From Cichorium intybus (Eukaryota > Streptophyta > Magnoliopsida > Asterales > Asteraceae), in contig CM042013.1 of the NCBI GenBank assembly GCA_023525715.1, positions 82,023,994 through 82,087,993 of the forward strand: a DNA stretch of 64,000 nucleotides, in the 5' to 3' direction. Of the stretch, positions 1 through 11,291 are shown in pieces. The notes under the pieces were generated by a model, which ran no database searches, was not told the origin of the DNA, and was given only the letters and a program-made list of their open reading frames with translations. Position 1 is the stretch's first letter; every line of letters starts with the position of its first letter. Position numbers and translations under genes: made by a program.

Positions 1-810
1 CAACCCGAACGAGAACAGACGAATAAAACTCGAACACTATCATTCCGAAGAATTCACCAACGACCACCCATGCTCTTACCCAATCAAATTAAACAAAAGC
101 TCAACAACTATCCCAACTCCATCAGAAACACCACCTCTTAACAAAAGCTCCCGCTTCCTAAGAATAACACTAGACGAACAACCTCCCGACGACATCACAG
201 CGATAACACGAACCCAGTTGCAACTCCAGGAAATTCCAATCAATCCTATCATGCATAAGAACACTCAACTGACAACCTGACCAAACGGAACGAGTAGATA
301 ACCACCTCCAATCGCAACAATCGGGAACATCATCGGACCGACCACGAACGCCATTACCTGAAAAGAACAAACACAATAATGAAAGCACAACCAAATCCGA
401 CTGAATCAACCGCTGATGCAATCTTCCTACTCCATACAGCACCTTCTGAACTTGCCACAGACCCTCCGTCTCTTCTACAAACTACGCACTCAACGATCAT
501 CCATAAGCGGCCACGCGGAACTCGAATCAACCCTCAAACCACTAGACGTTGAACCCCAAATAACCTTCGAATAATGACGATGAAGCACCCACACACTCAC
601 TTCTGCGGCGTACGGAAACGTGACACCCGGTCAAAATTCCGTACTAGGCTCAACCTGAGCTAACTTCCACTGACTTCACACTAAATATCTGAAACTCTCT
701 ACCGCATAAAAGAACATCCTTATCTTAACGCCGCAAACTGCCTCCGTTAATCCCTCTTTATCCCAGCACCAAAAACGAAGCCTACTCGAGACGATTTACA
801 AAATGGAAGA

Positions 811-881
811 TCCCAACAAAACGCTCATAGCCCAACGAAACGCTCACAGCCCAACAAAACACTCACAGCCCAACAAAACGT
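811..881. repeat. Short tandem repeat, about 20-bp unit, 3.5 copies
   Basis: A unit of the form CCCAACAAAACGCTCACAG recurs at about 811, 831, 851 and 870 with a few substitutions. It lies in the non-coding left part of element A-left. Confidence 0.7.
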
Positions 882-1403
882 ACTGACATAATTCTTCATT
901 CTTTACTCCAACAGGTCTCCCCTATTTAGGGTTCGAACCCACTAACAGCTGACCCAACAGCTACTGTCGTTCCATTGGCAGTCGACCCTATAGTTACTGA
1001 CAAAATCACAGACAGCCACTTGCCTTCACCCGCAAACTCGAGATAGATCCGGACTAACTACCCGTAACTCAGAACCAAAACAAAGGCAACTATACAGGTA
1101 AGCGATACAAGCAAAATTGCGAAAACGTACCGACAATGACCGATGAGGTTCCACCTCTACATCCAGCTGCTAAGCCCCACCTTCCAATTCCGGGTCCTCC
1201 ATTTTCACTTGACGAACACCCTTACACTTCGGGGAAATGAATCTCGACTTCTGGCCAGCATCCCCAGACAATTCCGGATAGCTCGCCCTGACAAGGCCAA
1301 TCTAATTGCATTAAACACAAAACTTTACCTCCAGCTTACCATCCTGGCGGTAAGGGTCCTCCACTCTATCTGAAACTGCAGCTCGAAACTTCTTTTGTAA
1401 TGA

Positions 1404-1924
1404 CTACCCCAAATCTTGATTATGCCTCTTCTGCCCCATCCGAGCATCGAACTCGATCTCCCTCGACACCGCATCAGACTCCATTTCAGCACGAGTCTGT
1501 TGTCGAGCAGCGGCCATGAACCCGCTGATGTCCTTCCTCATCAAAGCCTGGCACCGAGCTATCATCGCCTCCTCCTTTGTGGCGAACCGCTCTTCAAACA
1601 GCGAAAACATCTCCGACTTAACTGAATCAATCACCGGAGGGAGCATCTCGAACACAGCCATAGTCACCTCCGCGGCGACCAAATCTTGAACATCCTCATC
1701 ACTCATCTCAGGCCTAACTCCTGGCCTCGCGAACTTGACCCGAGTCCCGAATCATTTCCTCCTAGATCATCCCTCCTCATTCTAAAATCCGTCAAGAAAC
1801 GAGTTACAACACTCTTCGTCTTAGGTACGAATCTTGTGCTTCCAATACTGCGGGCCCTTGTACTACCTTCCATACCTATTCGTACTTGTTCTGAATATTG
1901 TCTCGGTTCCCTAAGTTGCCTCAC
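1404..1924 (-). pseudogene. gag-like N-terminal fragment, frameshifted
   Basis: Two overlapping minus frames (1703-1924 and 1404-1706) resemble the start of the gag of plant chromoviruses: an Arg/Ser/Gly-rich leader followed by MSDEDVQDLVAAEVTMAVFE and an acidic-basic helical stretch. The leader and the MSDED segment are in different frames, so at least one frameshift near 1706 breaks the gene. No capsid core (the WW...W stretch) or CCHC knuckle follows downstream. The gag call is from resemblance to the commonly seen gag start; a coiled-coil host fragment is less likely because of the PBS about 800 bp upstream. Confidence 0.5.
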
Positions 1925-2723
1925 TCCCTTCTAAAGGGCATTCATATATCATCCAAACCACCATGCACCGAAGTGCCTAACACTCTTCCTAGTCTACCTA
2001 GGAATTCCACCTCTCACCCGCACCACAAGAACTTCCGCTCATACCGTCAGGTCATTTCGTGAACGCGTAATTGTATGCAACAAGAATAGATAGACTGTCG
2101 AATATATGTCCCTACCTTAAAGTCACAAGCAAAAAAGGAACAGCCTGTAAGGCCGGTTCAAGAATTCTAAGGCAATCCGATCATATTACATACAATTCTA
2201 AAGCATTCCCTTATCTTCCTAATAGTATAAGCATAGGTCCATAAAGGCACATATAATTAACACATAGCAAGTAACACACAATAGGCAGCAAACTAGGCAA
2301 AAGGCATCCCTATGATCCAAGCCAATCTATCATGCAATTCCTGAGTGGATCCTTAGCCTATTTCTAACATATATCATCACATCAACACACAATATCATGG
2401 GTATTATGGGAAATAAAACACTTGAGCTCCGACCGACTGTACGCGTCACATCTCATTCTTTTCAAAACCCATTTATCCGTTAAAATCATAGCCATGTGTG
2501 CATACCATGTTCAAACTCCCAAACAACAATCACCAAGAACATGCAACGAAATCTTCCACATGTTACTCAACCCAACAACTTAGAAATTTATTTAAGAACA
2601 GTTTTTTCCTTCGAAAATCGTTTTAGAAAATTCTCAAATCCCCGGTTTGAGTTTGGAATCCCAGTCATGTTCATCCAAATCCTTGGAATCACATTCCCGT
2701 TCATCCGAATCCCTCAAACCAAG

Positions 2724-2735
2724 GCTCTAATACCA
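2724..2735 (-). promoter_or_regulatory. Primer binding site (initiator tRNA-Met type), one mismatch
   Basis: The minus strand reads TGGTATTAGAGC three bases after the LTR edge. The usual plant PBS is TGGTATCAGAGC, so one C has changed to T. It marks 2739-4585 as the 5' LTR of the element to its left. Confidence 0.75.
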
Positions 2736-2738
2736 ACT

Positions 2739-4585
2739 TGTAATGTCCTATATCCAGTAATAAAAATTTTCTTTTAAAAATGGTTCAAATACATAAAACG
2801 GGTTACCAAATAAAACCATCCTAATTAAAACTTGTTATTCAAACATTATAAATCGTATTTATCAAAAACGTTCACAAACATTATCCAGCGGAAGACTTAA
2901 TTATCAAAACCCTTAGATGCGGTACAGTCGCGTCATGCTCCAAGCTGAAGCCAGCAATTACCTGGAAAACGGTTACGGTGAAAGCCTAAGCACAAAGCTT
3001 AGGGAGTTCCTCAAAATACCACACAGTTCATCACATAAACACAATCATCACCCTAGGGTGCCCAGGTACGACCGGTCATGCGTCGTCCATGATCATGCAG
3101 CAACCCTCGGGTTTAAACATCCTCGAGTGCCCAGGTACGACCGGCCATGCATCGTCCTTGATCATGCAGCTTCTCTCAGAGTTATCAACTCATTCTTTGA
3201 TCTTCGGGTGCCCAGGTACGACCGATCATGCATCATCCTTGATCATGCAGCAACCCTCAGATCGATCAACTCATTCTTCAGTCACCGGAACCAATCCAAT
3301 GACTTCACATAAAAGCACAACAGCATAAGCATACAACCTAACCCATTGGGCTTCTATTATCAACTTAACATTCAAATAATGTAAGGCACTCCTAGCTACC
3401 ATACCTTTCTACACACAGTAATTAAAGTTACATACGCTTGTAACTTCACCCATACTATAGTGAGAAGACTCACCTGATCCGCAAATGCAAGCTATACAAC
3501 ACTCCACGCGAATGTCCTCAGATGTCGACAAAATGAACTCCCTAATAAGGGTAAACTTTACATAAAACTCCATAAACCACAAACAGGATAAACCACTAAG
3601 ACCGGTAGCCCGAACCCTCAAGTTTAACCAAAAGTCAAACTTGTCAAAAAGTCAATGGTCAAAGGTCAAAGTAAACAAAAGTCAACCAGACACAGTTAGC
3701 GCCGCTAACTCCCCAAGTTAGCATCGCTAAGTATGAACAGTTCCAAAAGTCCATTAAATTCTTAATTCATTCAGCCAAGGTATTAATCCCAGGGACCTTC
3801 CAAACAGTCTCTAAGTCCATCAAAATCCTAACACCATCACACCAAATCAAGAACAAGATCTAAGTATAAAATGGTCCAAACTAACCAGAGTCACCAAAGA
3901 GAGTTTGGCTTACTCTCTAAACCATCCCAAAGGCTCTAAATCAAGTATTTAAGGCATAAAGTTCTTGGCTTTATCCTTCTCAAACATGGACAAACACCAA
4001 AAGGGACCATTACACAATTTAATCTATAAGAACATACTTAAATCATATGAAGAACCATAAAAAGCATAAAGGTGAGAACTTGACTCATAATGGTCCAGAA
4101 AAATGTAAGCTTCACTCAAGAGAAAGAACTTGTAGCAACATCATCCACCTTCAAGCATCATCCAAGCTCCAAAAATGCTTCCAATGAGACCAAAAATGCC
4201 AAAAACCCAACCAATATGATCTAGATAGAGAAATGGACGATTTGGGGGCTGAAAGGACTCAAATGGCGGCTGCCCTAAGGTTCCCCACCCTTAAATGTGG
4301 CCCAAGCATGAAAATCTAGGGTTTTGGCCCAAACAAGGCAATTAACGTCGCTAATACCTAGATTGGCGTCGCTAATGAGGATCATGCAAACCCACAAGAC
4401 AGCTGGCAAGCATAGCGTCGCGAAAAAAGCAACATAACGTCACTAAGCAACATTAGCGTCACTAATGTGCTTATTAGTGGCTAATGGCCCCTCTTTATTT
4501 TTTTTTGCATATTTTGCTCCTTTAGTCCGCGAACTTTGACTCTTTAAAAACTCGAAACTTGACTTCTCGGGATTAGGGTCTTACA
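2739..4585 (-). mobile_element. Gypsy LTR A (1,847 bp), shared by two element bodies
   Basis: On the plus strand the LTR runs from TGTAATGTCC to GGGTCTTACA, an inverted TGTAA/TTACA pair. A PBS flanks its left side and a polypurine tract (minus TGGGGGAGAGT, 4586-4596) its right side. It thus acts both as 5' LTR for 1-2738 and as 3' LTR for 4586-5664. It contains a minisatellite (3055-3285) and two clusters of the near-palindrome TTAGCGNCGCTAA (about 3700-3733 and 4345-4490). Confidence 0.8.
3055..3285. repeat. Minisatellite inside LTR A, three units of 70-80 bp
   Basis: Each unit begins GTGCCCAGGTACGACCG and continues with CATGCRTCRTCC and GATCATGCAGC. Starts are at about 3055, 3125 and 3205. 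Confidence 0.85.
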
Positions 4586-5246
4586 ACTCTCCCCCACTTA
4601 ACGGGATTTCATCCCCGAAATCCTTCCTTAAATACTCCAACCGCGCGCCAAAACCTCAAACCAATCCATGGTTAATACAACCTCTTCAATCCCGAACCAG
4701 AAAGAGTCTCACCGATAACTTCGCCAAGATCATGATGGATAACATCCTTACAGGTTCGAAATTCCCAATTCCGGAATGCTTCGCCACAAACTCTAAAACA
4801 TAAACACCCGAAGACGACTCCTTCAATGCCAAAATCTTTACCCTACTGACCGAAAACCACACTGATCGCTATGCACCTAATCTATGTCGACCCGCAAACT
4901 TCATATACTCACCTTCAAAGTATCTTACTAGCCCCATGTCTAACAAATATAACTAGCACCATTTCAGAAAACACCCAAACGTATAGCACCATATAACTAT
5001 TCCCACTACCACAACCACCGATCTACTGACTCACAGGAACTCTGTCCAAGAACATCTGATCAACCAAGATACAAGCACGATATACACCACTCATGCATAA
5101 CCCATCAGGCTATTCCCGCACTCATCGTCATTCATGGAATCACAGGTTCCCCGTTCCATTCAGCTCGTAACTGAACTCTTAGGCTTTTCCCTGTTTCATC
5201 CCTTCAGGTTCTCCGCTCCGCCCAGCTCATGACTGGACTCACAGTT
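4586..5246 (-). mobile_element. 3' internal remnant of a gypsy element (A-right)
   Basis: This 660-bp piece carries the polypurine tract at 4586-4596 next to LTR A and the sequence usually found upstream of it in these elements (minus GGATTTCGGGGATGAAATCC). There is no PBS, gag or pol. It is joined directly to a partial LTR copy at 5247, so most of the body and the inner part of that LTR are deleted. Confidence 0.65.
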
Positions 5247-5664
5247 CTCCAAAAATGCTTCCAATGAGACCAAAATTCCAAAAACCCAACCAAGATGATC
5301 AAGATATAGAAATGGACAATTTGGGGGTTGAAAGGACTCAAATGGCGCCTGCCCTAGGGTTCCCCACCCTTAAATGTGGCCCAAGCATGAAAATCTAGGG
5401 TTTTGGCCCAAACAGGGCAATTAGCATCGCTAATACTTAGATTAGAGTCGTTAATGAGGATCGTGCAAACCCACAAGACAACTAGAAAGCATAGCATCGC
5501 GAAAAAGAAACATAGTGTCAGTAAGCAATATTAGCGTCGCTAATGTGCTTATTAGTGGCGCTAATGGCCCCTCTTTATTTTTTTTCCAAATTTTGCTTCT
5601 TTAGTCCATGAACTTTGACTCTTTAAAAACTTGAAACTTGACTTCTCAAGATTAGGGTCTTACA
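5247..5664 (-). mobile_element. Truncated second copy of LTR A (418 bp)
   Basis: The stretch repeats 4168-4585 with scattered substitutions, including the AAAAATGCTTCCAATGAGACC segment, the TTAGCGTCGCTAA cluster and the terminal TTACA. In element orientation it is the first 418 bp of the 5' LTR. Its outer edge at 5664 cuts straight into a copia RNase H frame, so the gypsy element inserted into the copia element. Confidence 0.8.
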
Positions 5665-5666
5665 AT

Positions 5667-6060
5667 CTCGATATGTGTAGTCTGAACCAGATTTTTCGAA
5701 AGGTACAGGAAACTAACACCGTCATTATAGTTGATGGTGGTGGTTAGTGATGTTCGTGAAGAAGATTGTGTTGCCTACATGTTTTAGCAACTGCATTGAC
5801 AACACTGTTATACGCGCTTCAGCACTTGAAAGAAAAAAATATTCATCACGTGGACAACCTAGATGTAAGGTGCTGACCGATAAAACACTGTAACCGATGG
5901 TGGAATACCGATTAGTTGGGCAACCATCCCAGTCAACATCAAAGAAAGTGATAAGGCCAAGTGATGGTGATACATATAGCTGAAGACCATGATCTAGGGT
6001 GCCACAAATGTACTGTACAATCCTCTTTAGGGTTGTGAAACGGGGTTTTCATCCTTTTTG
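5667..6060 (-). pseudogene. Copia reverse transcriptase C-terminus and RNase H relic
   Basis: Shifting minus frames give LKRIVQYICGTLDHGLQLY and then DVDWDGCPTNRYSTIGY, which match the conserved copia block at the RT/RNase H junction (usual form DADWAGCP..RRSTTGY). Further left come SSAEA and a degraded counterpart of the copia motif DNxSAxxLxxNPxxHxRTKHIEI. Frames shift several times and stops interrupt them, so it is inactive. The expected YVDD block upstream is not visible. Confidence 0.7.
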
Positions 6061-6836
6061 GCTTTTGGACAAGTCATCTAGTAACCCTTCTTCTATCAGC
6101 AGTTGTACATTGCTAACCCAGGTTTTGCATCGTAGAGTCGCTATCAGACAAATCACCTTCCATGGTAGTGATTGTCTGCGGTCTCCTCCCACTCAGTCTA
6201 ATGTTACTAGAACTTTTTGATGCTCCAATCGCCTTTAACTCTTCATCCTACTGGCTAGTGAAGCGTAGTGATCCGTCTAAAGTAATTTAGTCATACTTTA
6301 GGACGAACTTCTGCTTCGGTCGGAAGTATCTACAATATCTCCTTTAATCTAGGCACTCTTAGTTTGACTTCACTTCTTGACTTAGGACGATAAGCATACT
6401 GCGATTGTCCCAAAATCCTTCTATGTCAATCGCACATTGGCCAATAAAGGAGCAATCTTCGCCTTCGCCTTTGGCATGTTACTGCCACTGTCTTTCTGAC
6501 GCCTGCAACACATCCAAAAGACCCTTAGATACGGAAAGAGTACGTCTCCACTTTGTTGTTTTTTCCATATGTGACCTCTGAGTTAACTGAATACTAATGA
6601 TGTTGAACACTTTAGTTTTATGAGGAAGGGAAATGGTTTGGTCTGGAGACTTCCTTTGAACCAAACTGGATTCCTTCATCCTCCTCTCTTCCAACTTCGG
6701 ACGTTGGCTTCAGTCAGGGACTGTCACCTCGGTAGAGGCCATCGTTGTGACTCCTAACACAAGTGCGGACTCTATGGCACTTCCTATGAGAGACTGAATT
6801 GGTCTTTTTTTGGAAGATTATCGTACTCCCCTGACA

Positions 6837-7556
6837 TTCCCGGTTGATGAGACTGATGCCGAAAAGGACTTTTTCCACACTAGGAGTTCGGATGGTTGCT
6901 GCTCATGGGCTTTGTAATGTCCCTGAAAATTTTCTTTTTAAAAAATAAAACCAAGTTTTAAAGTGATTCGAAAACATAATATCGTTAATGTAAATCCAAA
7001 ACACGTAGTTCAAAGATGAAAAGATAACAATAACAGCAGAAGTCTAAATGCTAGAGCGGATGCCATGTAGTCAAGCTGGTCCCTTCCCGTCATTCCCCGA
7101 AGTACCTGCGACAATTAAACTAACAAACATAAAGCAAATCACTTAGTGAGTTCCCCAGATTATGGGCTTTGTAATGAGACTGATGCCGAAAAGGAGTTCC
7201 CGGTTGATGAGACTGATGCCGAAAAGGACTTTTTCCACACTAGGACTTCGGATGGTTGCCGCTCATGGGCTTTGTAATGTCCCTGAAAATTTTCTTTTTA
7301 AAAAATAAAACCAAGTTTTAAAGTGATTCGAAAACATAATATCGTTAATTTAAATCCAAAACACGTAGTTCAAAGATGAAAAAGATAACAATAACAGCGG
7401 AAGTCTAAATGCTAGAGCGGATGCCATGTAGTCAAGCTGGTCCCTTCCCGTCATTCCCCGAAGTACCTGGGACAATTAAACTAACAAACATAAAGCAAAT
7501 CACTTAGTGAGTTCCCCAGATTACCGTAACACATATAACATTTAATTAACAACTAA
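6837..7556. repeat. 360-bp direct duplication across a retrotransposon-host junction
   Basis: Positions 6837-7163 repeat at 7197-7524 with almost no differences, offset by 360 bp. Each copy holds about 75 bp of the copia-derived flank followed by the first 250 bp of LTR B. A scrambled 30-bp linker (7164-7196) joins them. Because flanking DNA is included, it arose after LTR insertion. Confidence 0.85.
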
Positions 7557-8904
7557 AGGTCTCCAGGCTCACCCCAAACAACCCGGCTCTCAGATTCGCC
7601 CCGACTAGAACTCGTGGGCTCACCCCATTCTGCCCGTCATCGGTAATGTGTGGACTCTCGGGTTCACCCCGATCCGTCCGGCTCTCAGGATCTCCTAGAT
7701 CTGCCATCACATTTCATCAAGAATTATCAACATTAATAGAAAACATTCAACATACATAGTGTATATACAATTCATCAGTAAGGTAAGGAGACTCACCTGA
7801 TAGCAGCTACAAGTAAGAAAGTCCCCGTAATAACCCTTCTGAGCTTCCTAAATTCAAAACATCACATCAACTAAGGTTCCTACTCAACCAAGCCTCTTCT
7901 CGGACCAAAATCCATTATTTTTAAAGTTTGACCCAAAAGTCAACTGTCCAAAAGTCAAAGTCAAAAATCTTGGTCAACGCAGCTTAGCGCCGCTATCTAC
8001 AGAGATAGCGTCGCTAGCTGTAAAAGTCAATAATCTCGATGTTGACCAAGTTAGCGGTGCTAACTGCTCTGTTAAGCCAAAAGTATTCTAAAGTTCTTAA
8101 TATATTAAGTCAGAATCTATAACTTTCCAGGATCGAACACAAACAGTCCCTAGACTTATAAAAACATGAACTTTTCCAACCAATACTAGCCAAACAAGAT
8201 CATGGTAAAGATCTAGCTTCATAAAGGAGAGAACTAAGCTCACACTTCACCAATAAGGATGTTAAGACTAGGTTGGTGTTCTAACAAGGATTCAGAAACA
8301 AAAAGTTGAAGAGATTCATCCTTCAGCTCCTAAATCCTTCCCCATTCCATTAAATGGAACCATCATTGCCTCATAAGACTCCAAAAAGCCTCATAACTCC
8401 ATTATAAACAACAAAACTTAAGGAGGCAAGGTTTCAAATACTTATAAGGGTCCAGAAACACCAAGAGATCTGATTCCTTCCAAGCACAACCTTCTCTAGC
8501 AACTTCCTTCTTTTTTTTTTCCAAAATCCTTCAAAAATCCAAAAATGAAGCTAAACCACCAAAGGATGCTTATTAGAGAGAATTAGGGTTTTCTCTAGAG
8601 TTAAAGGTGAGAAATGACGGCCTCCCATGGGTTTTAAGGCTTAAAGATTGCCTAAATACGATTTTCTAGGGTTTTAGTGTTTTTTGCGACGGTTAGCGGC
8701 GCTAACCATGGTTAGCGTCGCTAACCCAAGAATGTGCAAGGCCACTGACTTTCATGCATAGCGACGTGATGGTGAAGGCGCGATCCCCCGATGATAGCAT
8801 CACTAACTTTTGGTTAGCGGCGCTATCAGCCCTTTTTCCAATTCTAACTTTAAAATTTTTAATAAACCATATGAAAATAGGAGTACTTGATCAAGGGCTT
8901 TACA
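7273..8904 (-). mobile_element. Solo LTR B, gypsy type (1,632 bp)
   Basis: The plus strand runs TGTAATGTCCCTGA to GGGCTTTACA with no PBS or polypurine tract at either side, so it is a solo LTR left by LTR-LTR recombination. The flanking 5-mers GGCTT (7268-7272, also 6908-6912) and GGCTC (8905-8909) are a target duplication with one mismatch; the uninterrupted homologous unit near 10143 reads GGCTC. It carries TTAGCGNCGCTAA-type palindromes near 7980-8060 and 8690-8830, as LTR A does. Confidence 0.75.
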
Positions 8905-10442
8905 GGCTCGTGTTACCTCCTTCTGTCTCCCAAATACTTTTGGCTTTCAGAAAGTTGAGGCTCCACAACGGATCCGAAATAACTACCTCTTGTAGAAAAT
9001 CGTTTCCCATTGTCTTCACACCCCAATGACTATAGCCTAATCTACAGCTGCCACTAGAAAGAAGAAAAAAACTTCATCACTTGGACAACCAATATATAAG
9101 GTGCTAACTGATAAAGCATAGTAACCAGAGGTGGAATGATGAGTAGTTGGGCAACCATCCCAGTCAGCATCACAGAAAGCGAGAAGGCTAAGTGATGGTG
9201 ATACATATATAGCTAAAGACCAGGATCAAGGGTGCCACAAATGTATTGTACAATCCTCTCTAGGGTTGTGAAACGGGGTTTTCATCCTTCTTGGCTTCTG
9301 GATAAGTCATCTAGTAACCCTTCTTCTATCAGCAGTGGTACATTGCTAACCTGGGTTTTGCATCGGAGAGTCGCTATCAGACAAATCACCTTCCATGGTA
9401 GTGATTGTCTGCGGTCTCATTCCACTCACTCTAATGTTACTAGAACTTTTCGATGCTCCAATTGCCTTTAACTCTTCATCCTACTGGCTAGTGAAGCGCA
9501 GTGATCCATTTAAAGTAATCTAGTCATACTTCACGACAAACTTCTGCTTTGGTCGGAAGTATCTACGATATCTCCTTTAATCTAGGCACTCTCAGTTTGA
9601 CTTCACTTCTTGACTTAAGACGATACGCCTATTGCGATTGTCCCAAAATCCTTCTATGTCAATTGCACCGTGGCCAATAAAGGAGCAATCTTCGCCTTCG
9701 CCTCTAGTTTGTTACTGCCACTCTCTTTTTGATGCCTACAACACATCCAAAAGACCCTTAGATACGCAAAGAGTACGTCTCCACTTTGTTGTTTTTTGCC
9801 ATATGTAACCTTTGAGTTAACTGAATACTAATGATGTTGAACACTTCAGTTTTATGAGGAAGGGAAATGGTTTGGTCTGTAGACTTCCTTTGAACCAAAT
9901 TGGATTCCTTCATCCTCCTCTCTTCCAACTTTGGACGTTGGCTTCGGTCAGGGACTGTCACCTCGGTAGAGACCGACGTTTTGACTCCGGACACAAGTGC
10001 GGACTCTAGGGTACTTTGTATGAGAGACCGAATTGGTCTATTTCTGGAAGATTATCGTACCGCTTCGACGTTCTCAGTTGATGAGACTGATGTCAAAAAG
10101 GACTTTTTCCACACTAGGACCTCGGATGGTTGCCCCTCCGGGGCTCGCGTTACCTCCTTCTGTCTGCCAAAGACTAATGGCTTTCAAAAAGCTGAGGTTC
10201 AACAACGAATCTGAAATAACTGTCCCTTGGAGACAAACGTTTACCATTGTCTTCTCACTCCGATGACTATAGCTTAAGTTGCAGCTGCCATTGAGTAGAA
10301 ACATGGGTTTCCTCAACCATCCTGACGTCTTTATGTAATCTTCCACCTTGTGTTAGTCTATCTCTCTTCTTTCTCATTACTATAGATTTCTCTCGCTTCC
10401 ACTTCTTTTTGGATTTTCCTGCCGAGGTTATCGGGTACTGAC

Positions 10443-11042
10443 TGTTGGATACAATAACAAAATAACAATACAGTGGAAACATAAACAAATATCGTATTCC
10501 ACCACGGATCACAAAATCATGCACACTTTTGTAACTATAAACTCAACAATGGTTCAGATCTGATCTTGTTAGGATGGCTAAAACCCAAAGTAGTATTCCT
10601 TTAATGGAATTGCACCCAATACAACGATTCGGCACCTGTTAGTGAAGTATAAACCTTTTCTTAAAGTTTTAACATGTTATCTTCCGGGTATATGAAGAAA
10701 ATCGGCCGTTAGAGGGGTGGGGAGAAAGGGTGACGAATTTAGGGTTTGTTGTGTCTCAAAATTGTTGACAATGATAGGTATTTATTATACCCATCATCTC
10801 TATCTTCCTTTTTGCAGATAAGGGCAATTTAAAATTCAAACTAGTGATATTTATACTTAAATCCTTTATCCCGCTGCAGTTTCTAATCAATATACATTTA
10901 CTTTAATATATTAATAAACTTAGCCCCTAATGTTTATTTTCGATCTCTTTTGGCTAAATCATCTCTTGTGTGTAACCTAAAAGGACCCTACTATTTATAG
11001 TAATATCACTAATTTGTTATGATCATGGGCACATAACCAACA
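10443..11042. mobile_element. Solo LTR of copia type with perfect target duplication (600 bp)
   Basis: The sequence begins TGTTGGATAC and ends ATAACCAACA, an inverted TGTTGG/CCAACA pair. It is flanked by CTGAC at 10438-10442 and 11043-11047. No PBS or polypurine tract adjoins either end, so only one LTR remains. It sits within the degenerate body of copia element C1. Orientation cannot be fixed from the palindromic ends. Confidence 0.85.
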
Positions 11043-11276
11043 CTGACCTCTACAATAATCACTCTCGTCCCATCTTACAGGTGATGTCAAGCCTGTTTCT
11101 GGACTATTCTCTCTTCTACATGGTTCTCTCTCTACCACTACTGCCATTTCATGTTCTTCTTCTAACCATGGGAAGTGTAGCATTTCTGGAAGAGACATTC
11201 TTCCATCTACGTCCTTCAAAAGTCAAAGTTATGATCTTCAAATTGTTGATTTTAGTCTATCGTCTTCAACCTTGAA

Positions 11277-11288
11277 GCTCTGATGCCA
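11277..11288 (-). promoter_or_regulatory. Primer binding site of copia element C1
   Basis: The minus strand reads TGGCATCAGAGC, one base from the standard initiator tRNA-Met complement, three bases inside the LTR edge at 11292. It orients C1 leftwards. Confidence 0.8.
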
Positions 11289-11291
11289 CTT

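Larger units (their letters stand above)
1..2738 (-). mobile_element. Internal region of a decayed Ty3/gypsy element (A-left), running off the left edge
   Basis: The interval ends at a primer binding site (2724-2735) next to an LTR (2739-4585), so it reads leftwards as the start of an internal domain. A gag-like N-terminus is visible at 1404-1924. From 1 to about 1400 I recognise no protease, RT, RNase H or integrase motif in either strand; the open frames there are short and unrelated to known families. The body is therefore either heavily rearranged or a non-autonomous derivative. The identity rests on the LTR, PBS and gag start only. Confidence 0.6.
5831..10296. repeat. Tandem duplication of a 1.24-kb copia segment, first unit split by an insertion
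   Basis: Unit 1 is 5831-6912 plus 8905-9060. Unit 2 is 9061-10296. They match along their length with scattered substitutions; the same copia block occurs at about 5840-6060 and 9070-9290. Subtracting the inserted LTR material leaves a period of about 1.24 kb. The insertion is only in unit 1, so the duplication is the older event. Confidence 0.75.

Noticed and set aside
1143..1373. 76-codon plus frame near the left edge
   Set aside because: No family resemblance and no supporting context; typical length for chance in this DNA.
2917..3312. 131-codon frame with internal repeats RVPRYDRSC
   Set aside because: It is the translation of the LTR A minisatellite.
5999..6220. Conserved pair of plus-strand frames (also 9232-9471) starting MPQMYCTIL
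   Set aside because: Both are antisense to copia relics in a tandem duplication, so their similarity does not show coding constraint.
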